This document shows, one piece after another, positions 43,352-52,384 of a stretch of 64,000 nucleotides of DNA; positions within the stretch are counted from its first letter, which is position 1, and every line of letters begins with the position of its first letter. The DNA lies in NCBI RefSeq assembly GCF_943736995.1, contig NZ_OX031157.1, positions 1,213,001 through 1,277,000 of the forward strand, in the 5' to 3' direction. The stretch is from Sporosarcina sp. Marseille-Q4943 (lineage in GTDB: Bacteria; Bacillota; Bacilli; Bacillales_A; Planococcaceae). A program made the translations under genes and the position numbers. Below the pieces are notes generated by a model that saw only the letters and a list, made by a program, of their open reading frames with translations, was not told where the DNA came from and searched no databases.

Positions 43352-44848
43352 TTAACGCATAATAAACGGATCAGGAATCGGTTCGGATGAAGTGTTCACC
43401 CAGACGACTTTACTTTGTGTATATTCGTAAATTGCATCAAAACCGCTTTCTCTACCATGTCCACTTAAACCGGAACCACCGATTGGTGCGATAGGCGATA
43501 TGCTCCGATACGTATTCACCCAAACAATTCCGGCTCTTACAGCCTTGGCCACTCGGTGGGCTTTTGCAATATCACTCGCCCAAATTCCTGCCGCTAATGC
43601 GTAATCTGTGCTATTTGCCAACTCGATCACTTCTGCCTCTTCTTTAAATGGAATGACACTTAAGACAGGCCCGAAAATTTCTTCTCTCGTAATGCGTGCT
43701 TTGTTGTCGGTATGTTCGAAGATCGTCGGCTCAAAATACCACCCTTTTTCCAAGTGTTCCGGCCTCTTTCCACCGAAAACAATTTTCCCTCCATCCGCTT
43801 TCCCGATGGACACGTACTCTTCAACACGCGCCAACTGTGCCTCTGTTGCAAGCGGACCCATTTCTGTTCCGTCTACTAACGGGTCACCAATCTTGATTTT
43901 CGAGACACGGTCAACGAGTCTCTCCATCACTTGGTCATAGATGTCAACGTGTAAAAATGCACGTGACCCAGCGACACAACTCTGCCCCGAAGCACCGAAA
44001 ATCCCGGCTATGATTCCCATCGCTGCATTATCGGGATTTGCATCATCGAAGACAATATTCGGCGATTTCCCACCGAGTTCAAGTGACACTTGCGCGAAGT
44101 TCTCTGCTGTATTCCGGACGACGTGCCGAGCAGACTCGGGGCCTCCCGTAAAAGCAACCCGTCTTACGAGCGGATGAGAAGTCAACGAGTCGCCTACCGG
44201 CATGCCGAATCCAGTCACCACATTGACAACTCCCGGTGGAAATCCTGCCTCCTCCACAAGTTTCACAAGTTCAAGTAGAGAAGCGGACGTCACTTCAGAT
44301 GGCTTAATGACGATCGTATTGCCAGCTACAAGTGCAGGCGCTAACTTCAATGTCGTCAAGTAAAGCGGTGAATTCCATGGCGTGATTGCGGCGACAACAC
44401 CAAGCGGTTCCCGGGTCGTAAAGGCAAACATATCCCGCTTATCCAACGGCAACGTCTGGCCATGGATTTTATCGGCAAGTCCTGCGTAATAATAGTAGAA
44501 TTCCGGTAAGTAATTTAATTGTCCTCTCATTTCACGGATCAATTTTCCGTTATCAATCGTTTCGTACTGCGCAAGCTCTTCCACATTTTGAGCGATCAGC
44601 TCACCCAGTTTCCTGACAAGCTTTCCTCTCTCGGTATACGTCATATCGGTCCACTCTGAATTCACAAATGCCTGATGTGCGGCTTTCACCGCCCGGTCCA
44701 CGTCTTCAGCCGTCCCTTTTGCTACGCGACACCAAGCCTCTCCAGTTGCTGGATTATAGCTTGGAAAGTACTCGCCGCTTGATGACGCCGTCCACTTGCC
44801 ATTTATATACATATCGTATGTTTTTAGCTCTGTTATCAGCTTTGTCAC
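43352..44848 (-). CDS. Aldehyde dehydrogenase, first copy
   Basis: 498 residues of the betaine-aldehyde/hydroxymuconic-type ALDH family: ITPWNSPLYLTTLKLAPALVAGNTIVIKPSE, FTGGPESA, VSLELGGKSPNIVFDD with the general base, ASGQSCVAGSRAFLH with catalytic Cys, and EEIFGPVLSVIPF. GTG 44848 is eight bases from GGAG. It follows the alpha/beta hydrolase gene directly. Position and type suit oxidation of the aldehyde made by ring cleavage. Confidence 0.9.
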   Translation of the reverse strand: MTKLITELKTYDMYINGKWTASSSGEYFPSYNPATGEAWCRVAKGTAEDVDRAVKAAHQAFVNSEWTDMTYTERGKLVRKLGELIAQNVEELAQYETIDNGKLIREMRGQLNYLPEFYYYYAGLADKIHGQTLPLDKRDMFAFTTREPLGVVAAITPWNSPLYLTTLKLAPALVAGNTIVIKPSEVTSASLLELVKLVEEAGFPPGVVNVVTGFGMPVGDSLTSHPLVRRVAFTGGPESARHVVRNTAENFAQVSLELGGKSPNIVFDDANPDNAAMGIIAGIFGASGQSCVAGSRAFLHVDIYDQVMERLVDRVSKIKIGDPLVDGTEMGPLATEAQLARVEEYVSIGKADGGKIVFGGKRPEHLEKGWYFEPTIFEHTDNKARITREEIFGPVLSVIPFKEEAEVIELANSTDYALAAGIWASDIAKAHRVAKAVRAGIVWVNTYRSISPIAPIGGSGLSGHGRESGFDAIYEYTQSKVVWVNTSSEPIPDPFIMR

Positions 44849-44861
44849 GTCTGCATCTCCT

Positions 44862-45665
44862 TTACCTCGCAAATACTGTTCTCCCGATGAATGAATGTAT
44901 TGCTTCGTTGACGATATTCGGTCTTTCGACAGGAAGCATATGCCTCATAGTAGGAACAATGAGCAATTCAGAATCAGCAATCTTCTCATGGATTTGCTGC
45001 GCCATTTCGGGTGTGGAACCGATATCCTCTTCCCCCGTAATGACCAATGTCGGAATATGAATCTGATCAAGTTTATCCCAAAGTTCCTGATCGGCCGTTG
45101 CAAACAATCTATAAGCAGCTAAGTATGAAGTAGCGTTGTTTGTTTGAAGACGCGTACGGATCCGACCGACAATTCCTTCCTGAGCATGAAGATAATCACG
45201 GGTGAACCAACGCTGTATCGCTGGTTCAATCGTAGCTTCAGGCCCCGTTTTCCTCACTTCTTCCACCCGGGCCAGAATTGCTTTTCGTTGCTCTTCCGTC
45301 CGATTCGCGACCGCATTCATGATTGTGAGCGTTTTCAATTTCTCTGCGTGCGCTAGTGCAAATGCCTGCGCCACCATCCCGCCCATGGAAAACCCGACGA
45401 GGTGAATTTTATCAAGGCCCAGTCCATCTACAACCGCAGTAAGCTGTTCGACAAACTGAAAAAGTGAATAAGGACCCGGAGGATGCGAAGATCCCCCATG
45501 CCCTATCATGTCGTACACAATGACGCGGTACCGTTCAGACAAACGATCCACTTGCTGTTCCCACATTGCATGATCCAAGCCGACTCCATGAATGAAAACG
45601 AGCGGTTCACCCATTCCTTTTTCTTCATAATGAATGGTCCCCTGATCATACGAAATCGTTGGCAT
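44862..45665 (-). CDS. Alpha/beta hydrolase
   Basis: 267 residues: oxyanion region VFIHGVGLDHAMW, YDMIGHGGSSHP, nucleophile elbow LVGFSMGGMVAQAF, acid in VITGEEDIGSTPE and His in VPTMRHMLPVERP. The layout is like RutD and TgnD-type hydrolases, which cleave amide or enol intermediates. Its ATG overlaps the stop of the DUF1185 gene (TGATG), so translation is coupled. Confidence 0.9.
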   Translation of the reverse strand: MPTISYDQGTIHYEEKGMGEPLVFIHGVGLDHAMWEQQVDRLSERYRVIVYDMIGHGGSSHPPGPYSLFQFVEQLTAVVDGLGLDKIHLVGFSMGGMVAQAFALAHAEKLKTLTIMNAVANRTEEQRKAILARVEEVRKTGPEATIEPAIQRWFTRDYLHAQEGIVGRIRTRLQTNNATSYLAAYRLFATADQELWDKLDQIHIPTLVITGEEDIGSTPEMAQQIHEKIADSELLIVPTMRHMLPVERPNIVNEAIHSFIGRTVFAR

Positions 45666-46243
45666 CAGACAAGCCCCAACTCAATCATATCTTGATGGCG
45701 ATCTCCCGTTCTAGGGTGCGGACGTCCTCCTGTCGATACACTAATGGCAACAACGATTTCATCTGCTCTTGGTGCATCCGGAATTGTTGCTTCGAATGTT
45801 AGGAAATGCGAGCGTTTCGAATCTTCGTTTTTGTGGACCATCGGAATAATAACCGCCGTGCCTGCACCGCCGCGTTTATTTGTAAACGGTAAAATGCTTT
45901 TACCTTCCACCGCATCCCGGAACTTGTTTCCAAACTTCAATGTATGAATAAATGCAGATGCATGCTCCATTTCCCCATCCACACCGACAACAGCAGCTTT
46001 ACCGAATGCTTCAACGTCATCTGCCGTTTCAATATGCTTGAACAATTCAGCCACTAGCAATTCACCGATCTGCGGTGCATATTCGTTGATTTCAGGCATC
46101 AAATCCTCAACAAAACCTCGTTGAACCCAAGGATTTTTCATCACTAACATCGTTGTAATCATCTTGATCGGTTCCTCGATCTGCAGACCGCCCTCAATAC
46201 GTGTTTCCTCAATCGCTGTATATACTTTACGAATTTCTAGCAT
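45665..46243 (-). CDS. DUF1185 'amino acid synthesis' family protein
   Basis: 192 residues of the DUF1185 family: IRKVYTAIEETRIEGG at the start, FGKAAVVGVDGEMEHASAFIHTLKFGNKFRDAVEGKSILPFTNKRGGAGTAVIIPMVHK in the body and EIVVAISVSTGGRPHPRTGDR at the end. The family name comes from an old structural annotation; no activity is proven. It occurs near LLM oxygenases and hydrolases in N-heterocycle pathways, and this operon is another such case. Confidence 0.85.
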   Translation of the reverse strand: MLEIRKVYTAIEETRIEGGLQIEEPIKMITTMLVMKNPWVQRGFVEDLMPEINEYAPQIGELLVAELFKHIETADDVEAFGKAAVVGVDGEMEHASAFIHTLKFGNKFRDAVEGKSILPFTNKRGGAGTAVIIPMVHKNEDSKRSHFLTFEATIPDAPRADEIVVAISVSTGGRPHPRTGDRHQDMIELGLV

Positions 46244-46245
46244 GT

Positions 46246-47394
46246 TTACAGTACCCCCTGTTTACTTTTTGTGAAATTAGGCATGACTTCTTCTGTGAAT
46301 AACTTCAAGCTCTTCATCATTTTCTCGTGCGGTAAATGACTATGGTTTACCCAGAGCAGTAGATTTTGTAAATTCAATTCTTCTTGTAGTTCCTTAATTT
46401 TTTCCGTCACATACTCCGGTGTACCGAATAATAAGTTTCGCGGATGAAGGAATTCATACGTTAATTGCTGGCCAAGTTTCACTTCTTCACCTGGATCCAT
46501 CAGATTTCCAAGCCCTCTCCAGTGGCAAATCCAGCGATATGTGTTAAGGACTGCTTCAGCAGCGTCTTCACGGGCCTGTTCCATCGTTTCCGCTACATAC
46601 ACATCGCGGACAAGTGCAATCCCTTCACCAAGCGGCACTTCGTAGCCACGTGCTTGCGATGCTTTTTCACGATACAATTCAAAGCGTCCCTTCAACTCTT
46701 TCACTGTAGGCATCCAGAACATCGCATTGATGCCTGTTTCAGCCGCAATTTCAATCGAACGTGGAGAATCGATTGTTTGCCAAATTGCAGGCATGCGATT
46801 TTGGTAGGTCCTTGGCATAATCGAGATTTTATTGATTTCGCCTTTTTCCATATCCATGAATTCAGGAGACGCTGGACTCATCGGGTGACTCCATTTCAAT
46901 CCTTCTGGCGGATACTTGTAGATGTCCCCTTCATGTGAAAAGAAACGATTGGACCATGCTTTTTTCATAATCTCCACCGTCTCTTCAAACAAAGCGCGGT
47001 TCTGATCATTGTTTTTCGGATCTGCTAATGGATTTAGATTAGCTGCTTCACGGCCATACAATCCCCGAGCTAAACCAACCTCCACGCGTCCTTTGCTCAA
47101 TTGGTCCAACATGGCAATATCCTCGGCCAAGCGTAACGGATGCCAGAACGTGGCGACGTTCGCTGCCTGACCAATCCGAATATTTTTTGTCCTAGCGGCA
47201 ATGTCCGCACCGATCATAAGTGGATTGGAAATCAATTCATTTCCTTCATGACCGAAGTGATGCTCTGTATACCAGATGGAATCGTAACCGTTTTCATCGC
47301 AATAGACAGCTTGCTCACGTGCCTCATCCAACACTTTATAATACTCGTCATGACGACCTGGCCCTGCTAGGTTCGCAAAAATTCCGAATTTCAT
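46246..47394 (-). CDS. LLM class flavin-dependent monooxygenase
   Basis: 382 residues of the luciferase-like TIM-barrel family: start KFGIFANLAGPGRHDEYYK, ENGYDSIWYTEHHFGHEG, RIGQAANVATFWHPLRLAEDIAMLDQLSKGRVEVGLARGLYGREAANL, and GTPEYVTEKIKEL. Such enzymes need FMNH2 from a separate reductase, here probably 38416. Members open N-heterocycles (uracil by RutA, pyridines, trigonelline by TgnB). It follows the GntR gene by 15 bases and is the key enzyme of the operon. Confidence 0.9.
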   Translation of the reverse strand: MKFGIFANLAGPGRHDEYYKVLDEAREQAVYCDENGYDSIWYTEHHFGHEGNELISNPLMIGADIAARTKNIRIGQAANVATFWHPLRLAEDIAMLDQLSKGRVEVGLARGLYGREAANLNPLADPKNNDQNRALFEETVEIMKKAWSNRFFSHEGDIYKYPPEGLKWSHPMSPASPEFMDMEKGEINKISIMPRTYQNRMPAIWQTIDSPRSIEIAAETGINAMFWMPTVKELKGRFELYREKASQARGYEVPLGEGIALVRDVYVAETMEQAREDAAEAVLNTYRWICHWRGLGNLMDPGEEVKLGQQLTYEFLHPRNLLFGTPEYVTEKIKELQEELNLQNLLLWVNHSHLPHEKMMKSLKLFTEEVMPNFTKSKQGVL

Positions 47395-47409
47395 ATTGAT
47401 ATTTCCCCC

Positions 47410-48102
47410 TTAGTTTGTATTGTCTTGATACAATTTCTTCGCAATCCCTTTTTTCAATCCCATAGCACTTTTCTTAACATGCATGCGCATTGTTTTTTCC
47501 GCTGCCTCCCGGTCCCCACTAAGGATGGCTTCTAATATGAGTTGATGTTCCTTAAGAGATTCCCCCAAACGGTTCGGAACATCGATGCTCAAGTAAACAT
47601 ATCCATTGTATGGAATTTGATTTAATAAAAGGTTGTAAAAGTAACCCAGCTTTGAATTACTAGCCCCATCCAGAATTGCTTTATGAAAACGATTATTTGA
47701 TTCAACAAATAGTTTGTGATCTTTTTTCTCTACAGCGATCTCCATTAAAGCCACCGCTTCTTTAACTTGTTCGATCGCTTCCTCGTTTCCACTTTCCGTC
47801 AAGATTCCTGCTGCGAATCCTTCCAATGCTTCTTTCACAGAAAATAATTCATCCAAATCTTTTTCGGTCGGCTTCAATACGCAAGTTCCAACTCGTGGGA
47901 TTATTTCAACTAACCCCTCACGTTCCAGTTGCTTTAGCGCTTCCCTGATCGGGGTCCTACTCACCTTATAAGTCTGTGATAACGCAGCTTCAGACAATTG
48001 TTTCCCGGGTTCATATTCACCCGTGATGATTGCTGTACGTATCGCGTTGGTTACTTGAGTCGTGATACTTGTCGTTAATATAGGTTGAGTTATGACTAAC
48101 AC
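47410..48102 (-). CDS. GntR-family regulator (FCD domain) of the catabolic island
   Basis: 230 residues: winged helix-turn-helix (ITTQVTNAIRTAIITGEYEPGKQLSEAALSQTYKVSRTPIREALKQLEREGLVEIIPRVGTCVL by eye) and an FCD ligand domain whose metal-binding positions include NRFHKAIL and KEHQLILEAI. It is the first gene of the operon. Operators CATGTACCATGCAAG and CATGTACCATGG lie upstream, with further copies before the BCCT and isochorismatase genes. I infer it is the repressor that reads them. Start GTG with AAAGGT adjacent, so the exact start is unsure. Confidence 0.88.
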   Translation of the reverse strand: MLVITQPILTTSITTQVTNAIRTAIITGEYEPGKQLSEAALSQTYKVSRTPIREALKQLEREGLVEIIPRVGTCVLKPTEKDLDELFSVKEALEGFAAGILTESGNEEAIEQVKEAVALMEIAVEKKDHKLFVESNNRFHKAILDGASNSKLGYFYNLLLNQIPYNGYVYLSIDVPNRLGESLKEHQLILEAILSGDREAAEKTMRMHVKKSAMGLKKGIAKKLYQDNTN

Positions 48103-48129
48103 ACCTTTCTATCTTTATATTTGCATTGC

Positions 48130-48140
48130 CATGTACCATG
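48130..48140. promoter_or_regulatory. Operator site 2 of the catabolic regulon
   Basis: CATGTACCATG, with CCATGTACCATGG around it, between the promoter and the GntR start codon. Confidence 0.55.
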
Positions 48141-48224
48141 GTAGATATTCTCGTGTCTTATTAAAACCAATCTTGCAATACGCACTACCGACATAGCGAA
48201 AATATACTATCGGCTTGCATCTAC

Positions 48225-48239
48225 CATGTACCATGCAAG
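48225..48239. promoter_or_regulatory. Operator site 3 of the catabolic regulon
   Basis: CATGTACCATGCAAG, just downstream of the -10 box of the GntR operon. A GCTTGCAT half site lies 12 bases further. Confidence 0.7.
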
Positions 48240-48252
48240 AAGATTTGATAAT

Positions 48253-48281
48253 AGATTAATATACAACTCTTCAGATGTCAA
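48253..48281 (-). promoter_or_regulatory. Promoter of the GntR-LLM operon
   Basis: On the minus strand, TTGACA (48276-48281), 17 bases, TAATCT (48253-48258). The BCCT promoter has the same boxes and spacing. Confidence 0.7.
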
Positions 48282-48306
48282 TAAATATTTAGAAATTTTA
48301 CTATAG

Positions 48307-49908
48307 TCATTCTGGAGTTTTATAGTTGACTGCGGAAAAAGAATTGGAATCCACAGCTGGTAATGGATCTTTATTTTCTTCAACAATCCCCTGCTCTATC
48401 GCTAACGTTTTTGCAACTTTTGGCGCGTACCATACTATCGGGAGCATTAATATGGACACTGGAACCGCTGCAATGACCACGAATGATTGCAATGCACTTA
48501 TTCCTCCGCCTCCAATTTTAATTAAAATTATTGCAATAATAGCCATGATCGTTCCCCAAAATACACGAATTACTTTTGGGGGGTTCCCATCCCCTGTCAC
48601 ACCCATTGATATTGAATAAGACATGGAATCGACAGTTGTGACAACGAATAGTGTTGTTAGAACAAGAAAGACAGTCGGCATAATCGCACCTAGCGGCATC
48701 TGTTCTGCAATCGCGATGATCGCACTCGGTAGGCCCCCGTCCTTCAGCGGACCACTAACCGATCCTACGTTATTCAATTCGTAAAAAATGCCCGTCCCAC
48801 CTAAAACAGTAAACCAAAAATTAGTGATCACGGGTGCTAACACAGCTACAACAATGAATATCTCCCTAATCTTGCGGCCATTGGAAATCCTCGCCACGAA
48901 GAGAGCAACCAAAGGACCGAAGCCAATAAACCAACCAAAGAAAAACAGCATCCAATACCCTAACCATTCCTCATCCCCACGGAACGTACTGATATTCATA
49001 AATTCACTTATATATGTCCCAAAAGACGACATGAATGAGTTAATAATAAACAGACCTGGACCGAGCACTAAAAGAAATCCTGCGATGAGAATCATCATAT
49101 TCACATTCAATTTACTTAACCACTGAATCCCTTTATCAATCCCTGTTAACGTCGAAACTAATACAACAGCTGTCAAACCAATTATGATAAGAAATTGTGT
49201 GCTAAATGTGTCCGATACTCCGAAAATCGCATGTAAACCATAACTGACTTGCAATCCTAAAAAACCAATCGGACCAATCGTTCCCGCAGCAGCCCCAATA
49301 ATACAAAAAACATCTGCCGCTATCCCCCACTTACTAGTCAACACCCTTTTTCCGAGTATTGGATATAACAATGTCCTTGGTTTCAAAGGCATTCCTTTGT
49401 GGTTGTGTGCGTAAATAAGGATGATTGCACTGATCGCACCATAAACAGACCATGCCGTGAACCCCCATGACATATAACTCTGAGCCAAAGCGGGACCAAT
49501 CGCATCGGTCGTCGCCCCGACAATCCCTTTATGCATTGGTGGTACTTCTAAAAAGTAATACATTGGCTCAGCTGCGGCCCAAAACACTCCACCAGCTCCA
49601 AGACCTGTTGTAATAATGACCGCAACCCATTTAAAGTAACCCATTTCCGGCTTATGCCGATCTCCAAGCTGAACCTTTCCATATTTAGAAAGTGCCAACA
49701 CCGCCCCCACACCGAATGTCGCTAACATAAGAAACTGCCAATAAGCCCCAAAGTATCGAATTGAAAAATCAAAACCAGTGCTCACAAGTTTACTCACTGC
49801 ATCTACTTTGAAGTAGGACAGTACAACAAATGCCACAAGCGCTCCCCCGCTTAAAAGGAATACAGGCCAGTCAACCTGCTTCCGAATATACCCCCAATAA
49901 TTTTTCAT
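48307..49908 (-). CDS. BCCT family transporter of the catabolic island
   Basis: About 533 residues and 12 membrane segments. The BCCT core is present, but the glycine-rich helix reads TGLGAGGVFWAAAEPMYYF rather than the common GMGIGxxF, and the aromatic helix EWLGYWMLFFFGWFIGFGPLVALFVARISNGRKIREIF lacks the usual WAWW box. This suggests a substrate other than glycine betaine or choline. It has its own promoter with an operator copy, so it is co-regulated with the pathway and is the best candidate importer for a betaine-like heterocycle. ATG 49908 was chosen; a GTG at 49920 is possible. Confidence 0.9.
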   Translation of the reverse strand: MKNYWGYIRKQVDWPVFLLSGGALVAFVVLSYFKVDAVSKLVSTGFDFSIRYFGAYWQFLMLATFGVGAVLALSKYGKVQLGDRHKPEMGYFKWVAVIITTGLGAGGVFWAAAEPMYYFLEVPPMHKGIVGATTDAIGPALAQSYMSWGFTAWSVYGAISAIILIYAHNHKGMPLKPRTLLYPILGKRVLTSKWGIAADVFCIIGAAAGTIGPIGFLGLQVSYGLHAIFGVSDTFSTQFLIIIGLTAVVLVSTLTGIDKGIQWLSKLNVNMMILIAGFLLVLGPGLFIINSFMSSFGTYISEFMNISTFRGDEEWLGYWMLFFFGWFIGFGPLVALFVARISNGRKIREIFIVVAVLAPVITNFWFTVLGGTGIFYELNNVGSVSGPLKDGGLPSAIIAIAEQMPLGAIMPTVFLVLTTLFVVTTVDSMSYSISMGVTGDGNPPKVIRVFWGTIMAIIAIILIKIGGGGISALQSFVVIAAVPVSILMLPIVWYAPKVAKTLAIEQGIVEENKDPLPAVDSNSFSAVNYKTPE

Positions 49909-49962
49909 TACTTTCCCCACCCCTTTGTTTTTTCATTCAAATATTGATAACGATTCTCTTAA

Positions 49963-49981
49963 CTTGCATGGTACATGCAAG
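49963..49981. promoter_or_regulatory. Operator site 4 of the catabolic regulon (full palindrome)
   Basis: CTTGCATGGTACATGCAAG is a perfect 8-bp palindrome around GTA, the fullest copy of the motif, placed over the start of transcription of the BCCT gene. Confidence 0.75.
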
Positions 49982-49990
49982 TTTCCGTTC

Positions 49991-50019
49991 AGATTATATT
50001 ACGTTTTCTAAATTGTCAA
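49991..50019 (-). promoter_or_regulatory. Promoter of the BCCT gene
   Basis: On the minus strand, TTGACA (50014-50019), 17 bases, TAATCT (49991-49996); a TATAAT overlaps at a spacing of 15. Confidence 0.7.
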
Positions 50020-50163
50020 TACCTTTCGGGAGAATGAAATATATTGTTAAAAATAGTGTAAAATTCGTACGCCGCAGTGATAAACTGGCCGGTTAACTGC
50101 CCTATTCAGTTCAAACATAGGTCCTAGTTCTCAAAAATCTCGAATGGAAAATAATTTTCAACA

Positions 50164-50211
50164 CAAAAAAACACCTACCCTTGATCGAATTTTAGGTCGA
50201 TGGGTAGGTGT
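50164..50211 (-). terminator. Rho-independent terminator (ACACC/GGTGT family)
   Basis: ACACCTACCC (50171-50180) pairs with GGGTAGGTGT (50202-50211), with GATCGA/TCGAT inside and an A-run at 50164-50170, which is the T-run for the minus-strand gene at 50330. Confidence 0.85.
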
Positions 50212-50329
50212 ATAAATGTACTCTTCCTTGGGTTACCTTTGGAGTAAACCATTCAAACTTTCCAAATCACTCACTTAATAACAAGCACAAGAAGATGAAG
50301 TTTACGAACAGGTGATTATACCAAAGTTA

Positions 50330-50929
50330 TTACTCCGTTTCTCTACTATCAAATGACCAAATTGTTTGGTTTTTAACAGCTCCGGAAGCGATTAATCCAT
50401 CTATCGTTTTAAGATAATAAACTTCAGAATCTTGTCCTTGAAAAACAGCTTCTCCAGTTACACTTTCACCTGGATTTATAGTTCCTTCAAAATGATTTAC
50501 GCTTTCATGCAATTTGGAGAAATCTCCTGCTCCACCTGAATCCAGGCTCTTCGTAAAGTTTAAATTATCTATGATATCCAAGACATCATATGGTTCATCG
50601 CCAATATTTTCTACAGTCATTTCAGCAATAAAATAATAGTCAAGACTAGGGGTTTTCCCATCGATTTCATCGACTTTTTTCACCGAATTGACTGTAATTT
50701 TGTATTTTCCAATTGTGCTCTCTGTTTCTCCCGAATCTCCAATCTTAAGGTCGGTCTGGTCTTTGAAACCTCCACTAGATTGATCAGCATCAATAGGATT
50801 GTTTTTTTGATTATCATTACTTTTTTCGATAGAGTCTTCGTCCCCTTGTTTACCTGAATCCGAATTGCAAGCAGCCATAAGGCTCAAACTTAACAACATT
50901 GCCCCTGTTAATACTAGTAATCGTTTCAT
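50330..50929 (-). CDS. DUF4352 lipoprotein
   Basis: About 199 residues: lipobox MAAC near residue 20, an acidic low-complexity linker (SDSGKQGDEDSIEKSNDNQKN) and a C-terminal immunoglobulin-like DUF4352 domain (GKYKITVNSVKKVDEIDG, YYFIAEMTVENIGDEPYDVLD, TINPGESVTGEAVFQ). It is a surface lipoprotein of unknown function. ATG 50929 is seven bases from GAGGAG. Confidence 0.85.
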   Translation of the reverse strand: MKRLLVLTGAMLLSLSLMAACNSDSGKQGDEDSIEKSNDNQKNNPIDADQSSGGFKDQTDLKIGDSGETESTIGKYKITVNSVKKVDEIDGKTPSLDYYFIAEMTVENIGDEPYDVLDIIDNLNFTKSLDSGGAGDFSKLHESVNHFEGTINPGESVTGEAVFQGQDSEVYYLKTIDGLIASGAVKNQTIWSFDSRETE

Positions 50930-51105
50930 ATCCAATCTCCTCTAAACATTATTATATATACCCTCTCTTATACTACTAATCAGCAAATTAATTTCAACTA
51001 ATACTATTAAAACCTGTGCTAACTGATCAAAAAAGCACACCACCCCGGATCTTTCCTGTGTCAATCTAAAAACAGGTAGCCGAAATAATGTGCCAGTTTA
51101 CTCTT

Positions 51106-52368
51106 TTATGCAGTCGCTATTTTGACAGCTGTTCTATACAATAACTCAGTGCCGACAGCAATATCTTCATAAGTCGAAAATTCCGCAGGATCATGACTGA
51201 TACCGTCTTTAGATCGCACGAAAATCATGGCAATTTTACAATCTCGCGCCATGGAGAGTGCATCGTGGAACGCCCCGCTCGTAAGTTCCGGAACGACTCC
51301 GAGCCCCATCGCTTTACTCTCTTCACGCATGACGTCTAAAATATCCTCACTGCAAGGCTCTGGAAAGATATTCGTATCTTCGTAAATCGTAAACTGCAGA
51401 CCATTTTCTTGGGCGGTTTGTCCAATTAAATCACGTAATTGCGCTTCATATCGATTGCGTCTGTCCAAGTTAATATCTCGTAAGTCGATCGTAAAAATAA
51501 CCCTTTCCGGGACAATTGCTCTCGCATTTGGGTAGATTGTTAAGTTCCCAACTGTGCCGACAGTCGGGGCAGTTTGATCTTGTCTTACGATGTCTTTCAA
51601 TCCGGAAATGATTGCAGCGGCACCCACTAATGCGTCTTTTCGCAACTTCATCGGAACGGTACCGGCATGGCCCGCAGACCCAGTCAGTTCCACGGTTAGC
51701 CAGAGCGGCCCGGAAATCCCTGTAACGATTCCGACAGGAGCATTTGCTTCCTCCAACACAGGTCCTTGTTCAATATGCAATTCAAGATACGTATCAATCA
51801 ATCCTTTTGGATATTCTGAAGCAGTGAGCTCGTCAGGGTTAGTCCCAAATTCTAGTAACGCTTCTCGCCTTGTGATCCCATCCTTATCCGGACGGTCAAG
51901 TTCCCCTTCCTCTAATTGGCCGGTAATCCCCCTGGATCCGAATAATCCTTTGTTAAACCGGAAGCCTTCTTCATCGCAAAACGCCATAATTTCGATTGGC
52001 ATTTCAGGCTGAATATTTTGTTCTTGCATCGTTTGGACAACTTCCAATCCGCCAAGCACACCAATTGGACCGTCAAATCGTCCACCGGATGGCTGGGAGT
52101 CAATATGTGAGCCGAGCATCAAAATAGGTGCATCTGGATTTTCCCCTTCCAGTCGTCCAATTAAATTCCCGAAGTTATCGACTCTCGTTTGTAAACTGGC
52201 TTCTTCCATCCACCGCTTCACAAGTTCGACTCCTTCTTTATATTCCTTTGACAAAGCTAATCGGCATACGCCAGTTTCACCAAACTTGCCGATTTCAGCG
52301 AGCTGATCAATATATTCTTGCAATCGTTTTTGGTTGATCGTTAATTTTTCCAGACTCCTGTTTACCAC
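51106..52368 (-). CDS. Zn-dependent M20 hydrolase (N-carbamoyl-L-amino acid hydrolase / allantoate amidohydrolase type)
   Basis: 420 residues with the full two-metal centre: GSHIDSQPSGGRFDGPIGVL, AFCDEEGFRF, LELHIEQGPVLE and the terminal SKDGISHDPAEFS, with GAFHDALSMA. Members hydrolyse N-carbamoyl amino acids, ureidoglycolate or allantoate. GTG start, nine bases after GGGGG. It is the last gene of an operon with a carrier pair and another M20 enzyme, suggesting that an imported amide or ureide is broken down. Confidence 0.88.
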   Translation of the reverse strand: MVNRSLEKLTINQKRLQEYIDQLAEIGKFGETGVCRLALSKEYKEGVELVKRWMEEASLQTRVDNFGNLIGRLEGENPDAPILMLGSHIDSQPSGGRFDGPIGVLGGLEVVQTMQEQNIQPEMPIEIMAFCDEEGFRFNKGLFGSRGITGQLEEGELDRPDKDGITRREALLEFGTNPDELTASEYPKGLIDTYLELHIEQGPVLEEANAPVGIVTGISGPLWLTVELTGSAGHAGTVPMKLRKDALVGAAAIISGLKDIVRQDQTAPTVGTVGNLTIYPNARAIVPERVIFTIDLRDINLDRRNRYEAQLRDLIGQTAQENGLQFTIYEDTNIFPEPCSEDILDVMREESKAMGLGVVPELTSGAFHDALSMARDCKIAMIFVRSKDGISHDPAEFSTYEDIAVGTELLYRTAVKIATA

Positions 52369-52384
52369 GTATTATTTCCCCCTA

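Larger units (their letters stand above)
49909..50329. other. Regulatory intergenic region
   Basis: No gene is seen. It contains the BCCT promoter, operator site 4 and the terminator of the DUF4352 gene. Confidence 0.7.

Noticed and set aside
38416..47394. Pyrimidine (Rut) pathway as the firm assignment
   Set aside because: LLM, isochorismatase, alpha/beta hydrolase, flavin reductase and NCS1 genes fit, but the RutC- and RutE-like genes are missing and two aldehyde dehydrogenases, DUF1185 and a BCCT carrier are unexplained.
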